From Erythrophleum ivorense (Eukaryota; Streptophyta; Magnoliopsida; Fabales; Fabaceae), in contig JAIUCV010000001.1 of NCBI GenBank assembly GCA_026724425.1, positions 13,994,556-14,058,555 of the forward strand: DNA of 64,000 nucleotides. Reading direction: 5' to 3'. Of the stretch, positions 21,403 through 34,000 are shown in pieces. The notes under the pieces were generated by a model. That model was not told where the DNA came from. It did no database searches and saw only the letters and a program-made list of their open reading frames with translations. Numbering within the stretch: position 1 is the first letter of the stretch; every line of letters begins with the position of its first letter. The position numbers and the translations under genes are program-made.

Positions 21403-22458
21403 TTGGATGCTAAGGGTGGTCTTATAAGTGGCTCTAAATCGAAAGCATGCATGTGGCTTGAACTGGGTTTTTGCTCTCTTTAGTATCATGTAGTCTAAAT
21501 TAATCAGCAGATCGCTATAGTTCTACTAAAATTCTAAATAGCTCCCTATACTGGCTTGTTTGATTGTATAATGGAAATTGAAAAGTAATGTTTTTTATAA
21601 TGTTTATTATGCCCTTCTTATTATTACTTAATTTTGTTCTTTTTTTATTATATTTTTTAAAATAAAAGTACAAAAATTATTTTTTATTTATTTCATTTAC
21701 ATCTTTTTTTTTTTATTTTTATATCTAACAATTCTGTATATCAAACGATCTGTAAATTTTCAGTTAAATTCTTATTATAGTTTTGGTACCATCTAAAGTG
21801 TTGATGTGGCAAATAGTCATTTTCCACATCAGCTCATACATGCACAAATTGGTCCTCATAGTTTCAATAATTTATAAATAGGTTCCTATACTTTAAAAGT
21901 TTATAATTGGATCCTTATTAATATTATTATAAATTATTATTTTAAAAAAAGTTACTCACTAGTTAAGATAAATTAATAATATTTTAAATTTGCATTAGTT
22001 ATTGTCTTCTTATATTAATTTTGCATTAATCGTATTTTCTTCTCATCTGGTGACTGGTCCTTATAGTTTTATTAAGTTATTCTCCGAGCTATTATTTTGT
22101 ATTCATTGTTCAGCATGAAACAGTTCATAATTATTAAAGGATTGAATGTTATTTAGATGTGACAAGCTTTTGAGAATTGAGTGTCACAACTAAAACCAAT
22201 TTTTAGCCCACAAAAAAAAAAATTATCATTACAAGTTCTCTTTCAATAACAAGTGACAACATACAATTGTCCTACCTAAATAACTTTGATTGTGACAAAA
22301 ATTGCTACTGAAGTCTCTATTCAATAGTGATCCTTATTAAAGATTAAAGGTGTATTTGTATGGAAATTTTTTGAGAGAAAGTTTGTATGGAAATATCATG
22401 CACAGGAAGATACTACATGATAGGAAGCTTGCTGTAAATCGATATCAATATACATAAC
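21403..22458. other. Downstream flank of PROPEP
   Basis: AT-rich sequence without a recognised gene. It holds the 3' untranslated region and TSD TACATAAC (22451-22458) of the next MITE. Confidence 0.5.
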
Positions 22459-22632
22459 CATGGTTTTAAATTGCGGTTGCGGTTGCGGTTACGTTGCGAT
22501 TGCGGTTGCGAGCGTTGCGGATAGTATAAGAAGGATTGCGGGCGTTGCGGTCAAAAAATGCGGATGCGGTCGACGTCGCAACAGCAATATTGCGGCCGCA
22601 TCACATGATGCGGACCGCAATTTAAAACCATG
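22459..22632. mobile_element. hAT-type MITE, copy 2
   Basis: 174 bp, same family and orientation as 19969-20136 and closely similar along its length. The 8-bp TSD TACATAAC is perfect (22451-22458 and 22633-22640). Having two copies with unrelated 8-bp TSDs fixes the element ends and supports hAT ancestry. Confidence 0.9.
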
Positions 22633-22640
22633 TACATAAC

Positions 22641-23020
22641 AAGCTTCCTTTCTTAATTAACATTGGCGCAGCAGTTCCTTTCGTTCCATCTTAATTTATA
22701 CCATCATGTACTAATCGCATATTTCAGAAATCATTGCAGAGCGTATCAGGATACTAAGTAGTTTTCTGGTGCCTAAAGAATGCCTCAAAGAAGAATACTG
22801 AACCACAAGACACGATACTTTCAAAATGTATCGTTCTAGAATAAGACATCTCTAAAAGCACGAATTTTTTAATTTCTTCCATTAACGTGAGGTATATAAA
22901 ATGATGAAGCATAATGTGTGTAGAAATACAAGGAAGATAATCTGGATGGGGGTCCGGAAGTAAAATTTCTCTTAAGTGTGTCTGAAGTTTAGGCACATTG
23001 AGGAGCGGAGATTTTATGAA
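22641..23020. other. Intergenic DNA, no gene seen
   Basis: A minus-strand open frame at 22754-23032 has no recognisable family and no conserved features, so I do not call it a gene. Confidence 0.4.
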
Positions 23021-23402
23021 AAGTAATAACAATTATCGTTATTGGTTAACTTTATTGATTATAAATGTAGTAGGAAAAAATATATATATATACATACTGT
23101 TTAATTTCATTTTAAAGTAATAACAACTAACGTTATTGGTTAATCTTATTGATTATAAATGTAATAGGAAAAAAAAATATATATATATATATACATACTA
23201 TTTAATTTCATTTTAAAGTAATAACAATTATCGTTATTGGTTAACCTTATTGACTATAAATGTAATAGGATCCTATGACATTTATAATCAATAAGGTTAA
23301 CCAATTACGGTATTATAATAGGGTCTTATTACATTTATAATCAATAAGGTTAACCAATAATGATAATTGTTATTACTTTAAAATGAAATTAAATAGTTTG
23401 TA

Positions 23403-23403
<1 letters not shown>
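23021..23403. repeat. Tandem and inverted repeat cluster
   Basis: Three direct units begin AAGTAATAACAA at 23021, 23115 and 23216 (about 95-100 bp each, the third cut short). They are followed by two copies of the same sequence in reverse (about 23279-23310 and 23332-23403). The core word is GGTTAACCTTATTGATTATAAATGTAATAGG or its complement. The whole could fold into a long stem. It is bordered by TG and TA microsatellites at 23402-23437. It looks like overlapping MITE insertions. Confidence 0.8.
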
Positions 23404-23435
<32 letters not shown>

Positions 23436-23848
23436 TTAAAGTAGAAGTGGTCGGGTATTGATTTTGTCTCTTTGTTTTTTACCACTGGCTGTCCTGTACG
23501 TAATATAAAAAATTAAAAAAAATTGGTTGAATTGGATTAGTTTGTAGGTTGACTATGTTATATGACTTGGGTTTTTAGTCTGTAGGTTTGGAACAATTTG
23601 TGGGCCATTTCTTTTATGAATTGCCTATTCATTGAATTTAGATTCCAACATGCTCAAAATTTTAATATAAATAAATCTAATTTATTGTAATAATAGATGT
23701 GCATTTTCACTAAACCAAACCCAAGTCAAACAATCGGTGAAATTGCATTCTAGCATAAATATATTTTGGATTCAAGAAATTTTAGTAACTTTCTCACGAT
23801 TATGATTGATATCACTGGCATAGTTTTAATGAATTAATGTAATTTGTA

Positions 23849-26527
23849 TGTCACACCCCTCGAAAGTAGGTGTGATGGCATATAAAACAAACCATTCCCC
23901 TTACACAAGTCTATTTGTATTGACATTCTACTCACGATTTAGAGAACATTACTAGGTTTTAATTTCAAATAATAAAACCGTGTATAATACTTTTGGATCA
24001 TCTTTGAATGAAACACATAAATTCCTTTAGTAACTTTTGTAAAAATTTTGGCAGAGTTTCCTTTATAATTTAGACCTCCCAATATTTCTACAATCAGTAA
24101 GCAAAAACAATACATGCAAAAGAAACATCTAGCATTAATTCAGACCAATAAATAAACTTCTGGGGATTGGGGATACCCTATCGATGATTCAGTAAAACTA
24201 CACTAAAAAATTTTCCAAAACAAAATAGGTTACATTCATATGAATAAAATGCACCCACATGAGTAGCTACGGGCTCACCAAAAGAAATAAACAGAATATC
24301 AACTACTAGTAAGCTGCTAAGGGTGGACTAGGGTCTGCACCTGCTATTTGGAAAAAATTTAGAAAAAAAGGATGAGTTTGACACTCAATGAATAAGTAAT
24401 GCCAACCCTTATTAGTAGGGACAAGGCATGTTAAATAGATATATATATATATATATAACACATGAAACATGCCTTATGTGAATCATTTCTTAAAATTTCA
24501 CTAAAAGCATCTAAGCAGAACCAATTGAAACAGACGCAGAGCACATAGCTCGCGGGGAAAATAACTACAGACGCAAAGCATTTAGCTTGCGAGAACAAAA
24601 CAGATCCTCATGTGGTGGCCGCCCACACGGGGCTAGCAACACCCTTGCCAGCTGGGGTACAAACCATAGTGCACTAGGGCTAACATCTACTGCTATTAGC
24701 TACAGGGTTCTGAATAGATAACCTCGTAAAACAATACGTTTTCTCCAAATAGCATTTCAGACAGAGCATCTTTCACATAAGTTCAATACCAGAGTTTCCA
24801 GATAACTCAAACAGTCTTAAATTTACAAAATTTCATGTTCAAATCAATTTTCAGTAAACATACATATGACGAAGCATTCAAATTCATAACTCCATAAATA
24901 GATTTTCAAATTTAGAGCACTACAAGAAAACTTATTAACAGAATGGTTGATAATATTTACACAGGGTTCGCATTACTTACTCACCTTCCAAGATGATACA
25001 AAAATTCCTTGCTCACTCCTCAGTTAGGACTGAATCTCCTGAATACCTTATAATACCCGTTCACCAGATTTTAGACTGTGGATAACTACCATTTATCTCA
25101 TACAGCACTTATCTTGTTTTCTAAAAAAGAAAATTTTCGTATCTCATGAGGTAAAAGCATGGATAAGAACATGCAAGAATAATATATGCACTTCATATGG
25201 TTAAAGATTCTTCTTCCCTAAGAATAAGAGAATAGTTATGGTTGCCGCTCATAACATCATTTCTTCATTTCGCTACTATAGATATGTATATAATTTCAAG
25301 TAACTAGCTCCACCATCTTTTCCTCAATTAATGCGGGTGTTGTTTATAAGATCAATGGAGCTAAGGAAATAAGTGAAAAGCTTGTTTGGAAAAATGGAAA
25401 TCGGAAAGGAGATTAAAAATGCATGTTTTCTGGTGAAATTTCCCCATCTAGCAGTGAAATTTCACCAGCCAAGGACCACTTATTCTACACAAGTGAAAAT
25501 TGGCAAGTAAGAAGCACATTGGAACTTTTTTTTTTTTAAGTAGGAAATTCATGTAGAAAATGGAGCAACCACTCTAAGGAACTACCATGTGTTCAACACC
25601 TAAAAGCTAAGATTCATTCAAAGAAAGAAAGAAAAATGAAACCTCCCATAATCCACAAAGAAGCTCGAAGCAAAAGCCAAAAGAAATGGGGAAGGCTCAC
25701 ACTACACCATGGTTGTCAATCCCATTAACAGAACACAATGAAAAGAAGCCTATTCTGCATAAGTGAGAGTGGGCAAATTTATAACAAGTCAGAGAGGCAA
25801 AACAGAGAGGTGTGTAGCAACCAAACTAGAGGTAACACCATAGTAAAAGGATTCAGGTTCTCCAAATGATCAGAGATAGTTGACTAAGCTCCGAAAATAC
25901 AAAGTGATGGAAGAGGGAATAATAAGCTTCACCTAGGTAGAGAAGGATGATTTATTCAAATATCAGTAAGAGGCAAACATTGAAACTAAAAGGAACCTTT
26001 ACCGCCTTGGAAAGGAAAGGATGCACAACTGGTGCTTGAGAGCAAGGCTTCAAATGGCGGAGCATCTGTGATGACCGGCATGCAAAGGAGGATGTGTGTT
26101 GGACCAGAACAAAGAAAGAAAAAAGGCACCCTCAATCCTCTCTCACTCATCCCGTGATTTACAGGGGAGGGCTGGATATTGAACGGAAACGGTGACATTA
26201 GGAGGATGCTTCGAATAGAAACACTGAACACATAGGAAAAGGGACATTCATCAATGTACGGGGGAAGGAAAGGAGCTTTTGGTCTCAGTTTTTGAGGGAG
26301 GCACGTGCTCTTGTGAAGAAGAAGGCCTAAAGGAAATTATAAGTACAAGTTCCATACCTCTATAGCCTAGATCTGATACATATTGATGGGAAAGGAAATA
26401 ACTTTAGCAGAATAATATCCCTTGGGCGGCTAAAAAAAATGGAAGGTTCATCCACATCTCTATTTTTAATTATTTTCAATTTACCTCGATTTTATTGCCT
26501 TACCAAATTCACATTTGGGTTATTACA
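23849..26527 (-). mobile_element. Solo LTR of the chromovirus-type gypsy family, old copy
   Basis: 2679 bp from TGTCACACCCC to GGTTATTACA, flanked by perfect TSD TTGTA (23844-23848 and 26528-26532). Read on the minus strand it matches the LTRs of 27197-36860 in several blocks. These include the conserved part around 24300-24720, which holds GCAGAGCACATAGCTCGCGGG and the GTGGTGGCCGCCCACACGGGGCTAGC region (interrupted identity). It is the most diverged copy of the family in the window, so probably the oldest insertion. Confidence 0.85.
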
Positions 26528-27044
26528 TTGTATTATTTCACATTAAGTACCTTCAAAATGTTACAATTTCACCATTACCCTATGTACTAGTATTTGCGTC
26601 AAAGGTTAAGAAAAAAAATTTACAAAATGAATCATATAATTCATATTGACGTAAATGAAAGGAAAGCTTTCATGAAATATTCAAAGGCAAAAGCGTAGGA
26701 AAGAAAAATATCAAAGGCGCGAACCTATACCAACGCAGAGAAAGTAAAAAACATATGTAATAATTTCGTGTGGTGCTTTCTGTACAATTTGCTAAAATAA
26801 ATTAAAATAATATAAATTTCATTCTGTTGACATTGTCAATGAAATAATATTGAACAACGATTTTATTTCAAAGCGTTCAAACAAAGTGAATCATGTACAA
26901 ACAAATTTTACAAATTATTGATATCCTTCTTCTGTCAAATTCTACTTCCCCTCGTCCCAAAGAATAAAATAATGAATAAACAAATAATAATAAAAGAATA
27001 CAAAAATATGTTAGGCAAATTTCCATGGTCATTTTCCCTTAAAA
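26528..27044. other. 3' flank of the laccase gene
   Basis: AT-rich sequence with no coding recognised. It presumably includes the laccase 3' untranslated region, since the laccase stop codon is at 27045-27047 on the minus strand. Confidence 0.5.
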
Positions 27045-27181
27045 TTAAAATAAACATTTAGGCATATCCAGTGGTGGTGGCAGCATCTGCTCTTCTGGAT
27101 TGTTACCATTCTTCACAATGAAAGTCATAGCCATCCCCCATGTCACGTGACGTTCTAAATGGCAATGCATGAACCATACAC
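27045..27181 (-). pseudogene. Laccase exon 6
   Basis: The acceptor ACGTAG precedes the Val-Trp-Phe-Met-His-Cys-His block. The exon holds the last type 1 and type 3 copper ligands and ends with TAA at 27045-27047. The gypsy element was inserted only 15 bp upstream of this exon, next to the splice acceptor, so the branch point was displaced. Confidence 0.93.
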
Positions 27182-27196
27182 CTACGTAATCAAACT

Positions 27197-29521
27197 TGTA
27201 AAACCCGACGTGCATGATGCATGGGAAGGGAGTGGAGTTAACTCTTCAATGTTGATTCTTGCAGCTGCCACGTACCAGCTTCTTTAATTTTGCAACTTTA
27301 CGGATATATCCCTCCTTTTACCTCCTTTAAGTTGGCTTTTTGGTCATTTAACTTTCAGACTTCTGCAGCACATATCCTTCCAGCAGAGCACTTGCAGAAC
27401 AGACTCGAAAACTCTACATCTTCATCCCTTCGCTGGACGCTTCACTTCTGCTTCTTCGAGCTGTGAATTACTCTCTACTCCATCTCCAGTAAGTTGCTTC
27501 ATTCAAGTCACATAACTCCTTCTGCTGGATGAAGGCTGGGTTGATAAAAAAAAACTGCAATTTATTTCTCCTCTGTTCAGCGTTACTTGCTGTCCCTGTT
27601 CAAGTTGCTGCTGCTGATGTTTGCTCCTTGAATTTTGTTAAGCTTTTGCTGCTGGTTGCTGGTGAAACCAAGCCAGAAAATTAATTTCCCAGGTCTGAAA
27701 TTTCTGCCATATGAATTGCTTTTGCTGGGTTCATCTTCTTCCCTCTGCTCACGCCATTTTGTTCTGCTGGTTCGCTCTCCTTGCAGCCCTCCTCCTCTTC
27801 GTTTAAGTTGAGCTTCGTGGCTGTGTGTGTGGCAGGAGAGCAACACTATATAGTGTTTTTGGGCCTGGAAATTTTTGATGTATGTGATGTTTTTCTGGTC
27901 TCCTCTTCATGCGTCTCCCTCCTCTGTTTTCTTAACTTTGTGATGCGTTTTCTGTAGTGGCCAGCTAAGGGAGGTCCTGCGCAGGAGAAAAGGTGGTGCA
28001 GGAAGTGATTTTAGTTGGAATAAGTTTGACTTTCTTCATGCTAAATCGTATACCCACTTTTCTACACACTAATTCCTTTCAATTTCTGCATATACATTTC
28101 TTAAATTAAGACACAATTTTGTTGTGCTCCTTCTTACTTACTAAATTCTATTATGCAGAACAAGCTTCCCTTTAACGTGTGGTTGCAAATTAAAGATGGT
28201 ATGCGTTTCCTTTATTTCTGGGTTTTGGGTTTAGCTCCTAAGTGGAATTAGGGAAAAGAGAGCACAATATATGTATATGGTATATATTGTACGAGTATGG
28301 AAGGTGAAAAATTAGTAGAGAAATAATTTTTAAAACCAGATAAGTCCTGTATGAGATCATTGGAATGAATCCCCCTCTAAAATCTAATGAATGGGTATTG
28401 TAGGGAATTCAGGAGATTGAGGCATAGCTGAGAAAGGGTCAGGGAATTTCTATAAAAATCTTGGAAGGTGAGTAAGTAATGCGAACCGTGAGACATGGGA
28501 AATTCTTATTTTGTTACTAAATTTCCTTGCAGTGTTTTAAAAATTTGATTATCTATTTATAGAGATACACATTTCACTATTTTGTCATATGCATGTTTAC
28601 CAAAAATTGGTTCGAACATGAATTTTTCAAATTGATAGATGTTTGAATTATTTGAAAATTTTACGATGAACTCGATCTGGAAGGTATTCTGTTTGAGAGG
28701 TTAAAAGGAAAAAAATGCATTGTTTTATGAAGTCATCTGTTCAGAACCCTGTAGCTAACAGAAGTGGATGTTAGCCCTGGTGCACCATGATCTGTACCTC
28801 AGCTAGCAAGGGTGGTGCTAGCCCCGTGTGCAGGCCACCACACGCGAAGTCATTTTATTTTCGCAAGCGGAAGGCTTTGCGTCTGTAGTGATTTTTCCCG
28901 CGAGCTGTGTGCTCTGCGTCTGTTCCAATTGGTTCTGTTTAGGTACTTTCAGTGCATTTTGAGAAAGATTTTGTATAAAGCATGTTTCATACAGTATCTA
29001 TATATATATATACCTATTTGACCCTATGCTTATTTTAAAGAGGTTGGCATTGCCTATTCATTGAGTATCAAACTCATTTTTCTTAAAATATTTTTTTTCA
29101 GAGAGCAGTACGGACCCTACTCTACCCCCAGCAGCCTTCTAGTGGTTGATCTTTTGATTTCTTCTATTGGCGAGCCTGCAGTTGCCCATGTGGGTGTATT
29201 TTTTTTGTATGGGTGTAACCTATTTTATCCTGAACCTTGTAAAGTTGGCTCCACTGAATCATGGCTAGGGCATCCCCATTCCCCGAATTTTCCTTTTGGT
29301 CTGAATGGATATGGGTTATCCCTTTTAGATGTATTGTGTTGACTGACAATTTGTAGAAATATCGGGAGGTCTACGTTATAGAGGAGACTCTACCAAAATT
29401 TCTACAAATGTCCTTTAAAGAAAAGCTTATATGTTTTATATGAATCAAAATTGATACCCATAATTATTTTTTTTATTTTTCTGCTTCTGCGTCATCGTAC
29501 TTAAATTTGTGGGGTGTGACA
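27197..29521 (+). repeat. 5' LTR of the gypsy element
   Basis: 2325 bp, closely matching 34537-36860 over its whole length. A short minus-strand frame at 27583-27846 recurs in the other LTR (34922-35182) and is LTR sequence, not a gene. Confidence 0.93.
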
Positions 29522-29524
29522 GTT

Positions 29525-29536
29525 TGGTATCAGAGC
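29525..29536 (+). other. Primer-binding site, initiator-Met tRNA type
   Basis: TGGTATCAGAGC starts three bases after the LTR end at 29521. This is the standard site used by many plant LTR retrotransposons. Confidence 0.85.
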
Positions 29537-29744
29537 TTAGGTCTTTCTGTGGTCCTGTGGAGCAAGAGTTTTCGGTGAAATCTCAATTATGGTTATGAAC
29601 CCGGGCATAACTATACTTAAGGTGTCACTGAAAACCTTATAAGGTGTCCCAAGATATTCCTTCAAGTATGTTGTCTTGTTAAATGTTACTTCCAATCTGG
29701 AGAATGATTTGAATGATGATCATATTTTTTTTTGTAGTGTGGAT

Positions 29745-30959
29745 ATGCCTCCCAGAATTCATTCCGTTAATAGATTAACAGTTGTAGATCAGGCTTCTGC
29801 AAGTGCATCAGCCCAACAAACTAGACCACGTATCAGAGGCCGTGGTCGAGGTCGGGGTAGGGGTCGAGGAACTATTCGGCCCCCTAGGTAGGCCTCACCT
29901 GCGGACAGGGTAGAGCCTCCACAGCCTGTGGAGGAAATTGCACCGCCAGTTCATCCAAGATTGGTAGGGCCCCAAGCGATGAGGGAGGAAAGGGAGTTCC
30001 TGGTAACCCTCTTCCAGTTCTTAAAATTGAAGCCTCCCACTTATTCCAGGATAGAAAGTCAGGAGGATCCCCAGTTATTTATTGATGGTATTGAGAAGAT
30101 ATGCAGAGCTTTGAGTTGCTCAAGTGCAAAATCCGCTGAGTTTGCCGGGTTTCAGTTACAAGATGCGGCTTACATATGGTATCAGACCTTACTGGGGGAC
30201 AGGCCTATTGGAGCTCCTCTAATGTTATGGGAAGAATTTAAGGGACTCTTTATGGATCACTTTTTGCCACAGAGTGTCCGGGATGCTAGGGCCAGAGAAT
30301 TTGAGGGTCTTAAATTAATTCCAGGCATGAGCGTTTCTGATTATGACATTCGGTTCACATAGTTGTCTCGCTACACCCCCCATTTAGTCCCTACTGAGAG
30401 GGACAAGATTAAGCGATTTGTGAATGGGCTACCTCGTATGTTGTATAGGGTGATTGCTCCACAGATGAACCTCTTCCCTTCATATTCAGCTGCGGTGGAT
30501 TGTGTACTTATGATAGAGATGAGAGATAAGGAGGAGGATATTTCTCAAAGAAAAAGGAAGCATGACAGTGATGGGAGACAAGGAGATAGTTCCTTTGTAG
30601 CTGGACCTTCTTATGGTCTCAGACCTCAGAGTCATCAGAGATTTACTCAAGCTTTTACGGGGCCTCTGACTTCAATTTCTAACGGTACTGACCGACACAG
30701 AGCATCATTCCGAGGGGTTAGCACAATGTCTACCCCAGTTACTGCTCCATCTCGTCAATCTAGAGGTCCCTGTTCCATTTGTGGAAAGATACATTCAGGC
30801 ACTTGCCACAGAGGGACGGGAGTATGTTTTCATTGCGGGCAAGTGGGACACTTGGTGAGAGATTGTCCTCAGCGTTACCCTGATTCTAGTCAGGCATCAG
30901 TTCGACCCACTAGGCAATTTTCAACAGGGACTCCATCTACCAGTACAGTTACAGTTTAG
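29745..30959 (+). pseudogene. Gag of the chromovirus-type element, with TAG stops
   Basis: The ATG at 29745 begins MPPRIHSVNRLTV. An Arg-Gly tract (RGRGRGRGRGRG, about 29838-29875) precedes the gag domain (EDPQLFIDGIEKI, AAYIWYQTLL, FKGLFMDHFLPQ, FEGLKLIPGMSVSDY). A zinc knuckle CFHCGQVGHLVRDC follows at about 30825-30866. Three TAG codons interrupt one otherwise open frame, at 29889, 30360 and 30957. Gag packages the element's RNA in virus-like particles. Confidence 0.9.
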
Positions 30960-31004
30960 AGTGGTCGAGGTAGCAGCAGTGGGACAGTAGTAGGCAGAGG
31001 ACAG

Positions 31005-34000
31005 GTGACTACAGGACTAGGTCAGGCTTGGGTTTTTGCACTAAATAGACAGGACGCACAAGCATCTAACGCCGTGGTAATAGGTATACTTACGGTTTGT
31101 TCACATGCTGCTTACTCCTTATTTGATCCTGGCTCTACACATTCTTATATATCTCCCTACTTTGCAAAGAAGATTGGTAAGGACTCTGAAAAGTTAGAGT
31201 GCCCGTTACTTGTGGCAACCCCAGTGGGGGAATTTGTAATGGTTGAACGGGTATATAAGGCGTGTATATTACACTGGCCGATTGCGAGACACTAGTTGAC
31301 TTGATAGTGCTTACAATAGTAGGGTTTGATGTAATACTCGGAATGGATTGGTTAGTGTCCTGCTATGCAGTGGTGGATTGTCATCTTAAGCAGGTGAGAT
31401 GTAATTTTCTGGGAAAATCACCTTTTGTTATTCAAGGTGATCGAAGTGAAGCACCAAACAATTTAATATCTGTGATAGAAGCTCAGAGGCTCTTAAAAAA
31501 GGGATATCAAGGATATTTAGCTATGGTTCGGGATATAGAATTACAAGTCCTAGTATTGGAATAGGTTCCTGTAGTAAAAGAATTCCTTGATATTTTACCC
31601 GAGGAATTACCAGGATTATCTCCTGAAAGGGAAATTGAATTTTGCATTGATGTGTTATCAGGCACTCAGCCTATATCTGTTCCTCCTTATCGAATGGCAT
31701 CTCTGGAGCTTAGTGAACTAAAGAATCAATTGCAAGACCTGTTGGACAAGGGTTTTATTCGCCCTAGTATGTCTCCTTGGGGCGCACCTGTCCTTTTTGT
31801 TAAGAAGAAGGATGGTTCTCTTCGCTTATGTGTAGATTACAGACAGCTGAATAAAGTGACAGTGAAGAATAAGTACCCTTTGCCTCGTATAGATGACCTA
31901 TTTGACCAATTACAGGGAGCTCAATACTTCTCAAAAATTGATTTAAGATCGGGTTATCATCAACTACGAATCAGAAGGGAAGACATCCCAAAAATTGCTT
32001 TTAGAACTCGGTATGGTCATTATGAATTTCTAGTGATGCCATTTGGGTTAACTAATGCCCCAGCTGCATTCATGGACCTGATGAATCGAGTGTTTAAGCC
32101 ATTCCTAGATCGATTTGTTATTGTGTTCATTGATGATATTTTGATTTATTCTAAGGGCTATGAAGAGCATGAACAACATCTGAGAATGACACTACAAGTG
32201 TTACGAGAACACCAACTATATGCTAAACTTTCTAAATGCCAATTTTGGCTAGAAAGAATTGCCTTTTTGGGCCATGTAATCTCGAAAGATGGGGTGCAAG
32301 TAGATCCTAGTAAAGTGGAAGCAGTTCAAAAATGGCCAAGGCCTACTATAGTTACAGAGATTCACAGTTTCTTGAGCTTGGCATGTTATTATCGTTGGTT
32401 TGTTAAAGACTTTTCAAAAATAGCTGCGCCGCTAACAAGACTAACCCAGAAAAATGTGAAATTTCAGTGGTCTGAGCTGTGTGAAGAGGGGTTTCAGAAA
32501 TTGAAAGATTGTTTGACTTCTGCACCAATTTTGGCATTACCCTCGGGATTGGGAGGTTATGTTGTGTACTGTGATGCTTATAGGATTGGCCTGGGATGTG
32601 TATTGATGCAGCATGGTCACATGATTGCTTATGCCTCTAGACAACTTAAGAAGCATGAACAGAATTACCCAACCCATGATTTAGAAATGGCTGCAGTGGT
32701 TTTTGCTCTCAAAATCTGGAGACATTATTTATATGGGGAGACATGTGAAATCTATACAGATCATAAAAGCCTTAAATATATCTTCCAACAGTTGGATCTG
32801 AATCTAAGGCAAAGGCAGTGGATGGAGTTACTTAAAGATTATGATTATACCATTTTATACCATCCAGGTAAGGCTAATGTAGTAGCAGATGCTCTGAGCA
32901 GGAAATCCATGGGGAGCTTGAGACATATTGCGGAGACACGGAGACCGCTAATTTTAGATCTTCATAAGATTGAGTGTTTAGGAATCCAATTTGAGATTAA
33001 AGAGCCAGGAATGTTTTTGGCTCATGTGCAGCTTCATTCATCTTTATTTGAAAGGTTGAAAACTGCTCAAGCCAGGGATGCACAAATATGTAAATTGGTG
33101 GATGACGTCAAAAGTGGAAGGAAAAATGAATTCATTTTAGATTCAAATGGCGTTTTATGGTTCGGTACTCGATTGTGTGTGCCAAATGTGGATGAGTTGA
33201 AGAGAGAACTTATGGAAGAAGCTCATTGTTCTCGGTATACGATCCATCCAGGTTCTACAAAGATGTATCAAGATTTAAAGCAAGTATACTGGTGGGAAGG
33301 CATGAAGAGAGATATAGTGCATTTTGCTTCTCATTGTTTGGCATGTCAGCAAGTTAAGGCAGAACATCAGAAACCAGTAGGATTACATCAACGGCTGGAA
33401 ATACCCGAGTGGAAGTAGGAAAGAATCACCATGGACTTTGTAACGGGACTACCTCAAACAGTAAGGGGTTATGATGCTATCTGGGTGATTGTGGACAGAC
33501 TCACTAAAACAACTTATTTCCTCTCTGTGAAAACAAAGTATAATGTGGCAAAATATGCACAGCTTTACATGAACGAGATAGTGAAGCTTCACGGTATACC
33601 AATGTCTATAATTTCTGATCGAGGACCCCAATTTACTTCTAAGTTCTGGAGAGCCTTTCAAGAGGCTATGGGTACCCGATTAGATCTTAGCACCGCCTTT
33701 CATCTTCAGACTGATGGGCAATCTGAGAGGACTGTACAAATAATAGAATATATGCTAAGGTTGTGTGTTATGGACTTTGGTGGTAGCTGGGATAACTATT
33801 TATCATTGGTGGAATTTGCTTATAATAATAGTTATCAAGCTAGCATACAGATGGCACCCTTCGAGGCATTATATGGGAGACAGTGCAGGTCTCCCATTGG
33901 ATGGTTTGAAACTGGAGAAGTTAAATCATTAGGACCTGAGTTAGTGCAAGATGCCTTAGAAAAGGTGAAAGTAATCAAGGAAAGGTTGGTAGCAGCTCAG

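Noticed and set aside
22754..23032. 92-codon minus-strand frame
   Set aside because: No recognisable family, biased composition, and it overlaps the start of the repeat cluster.
27583..27846. 87-codon minus-strand frame, also at 34922-35182
   Set aside because: Present in both LTRs of the gypsy element because the LTRs are copies. No conserved domain and no sign of translation.
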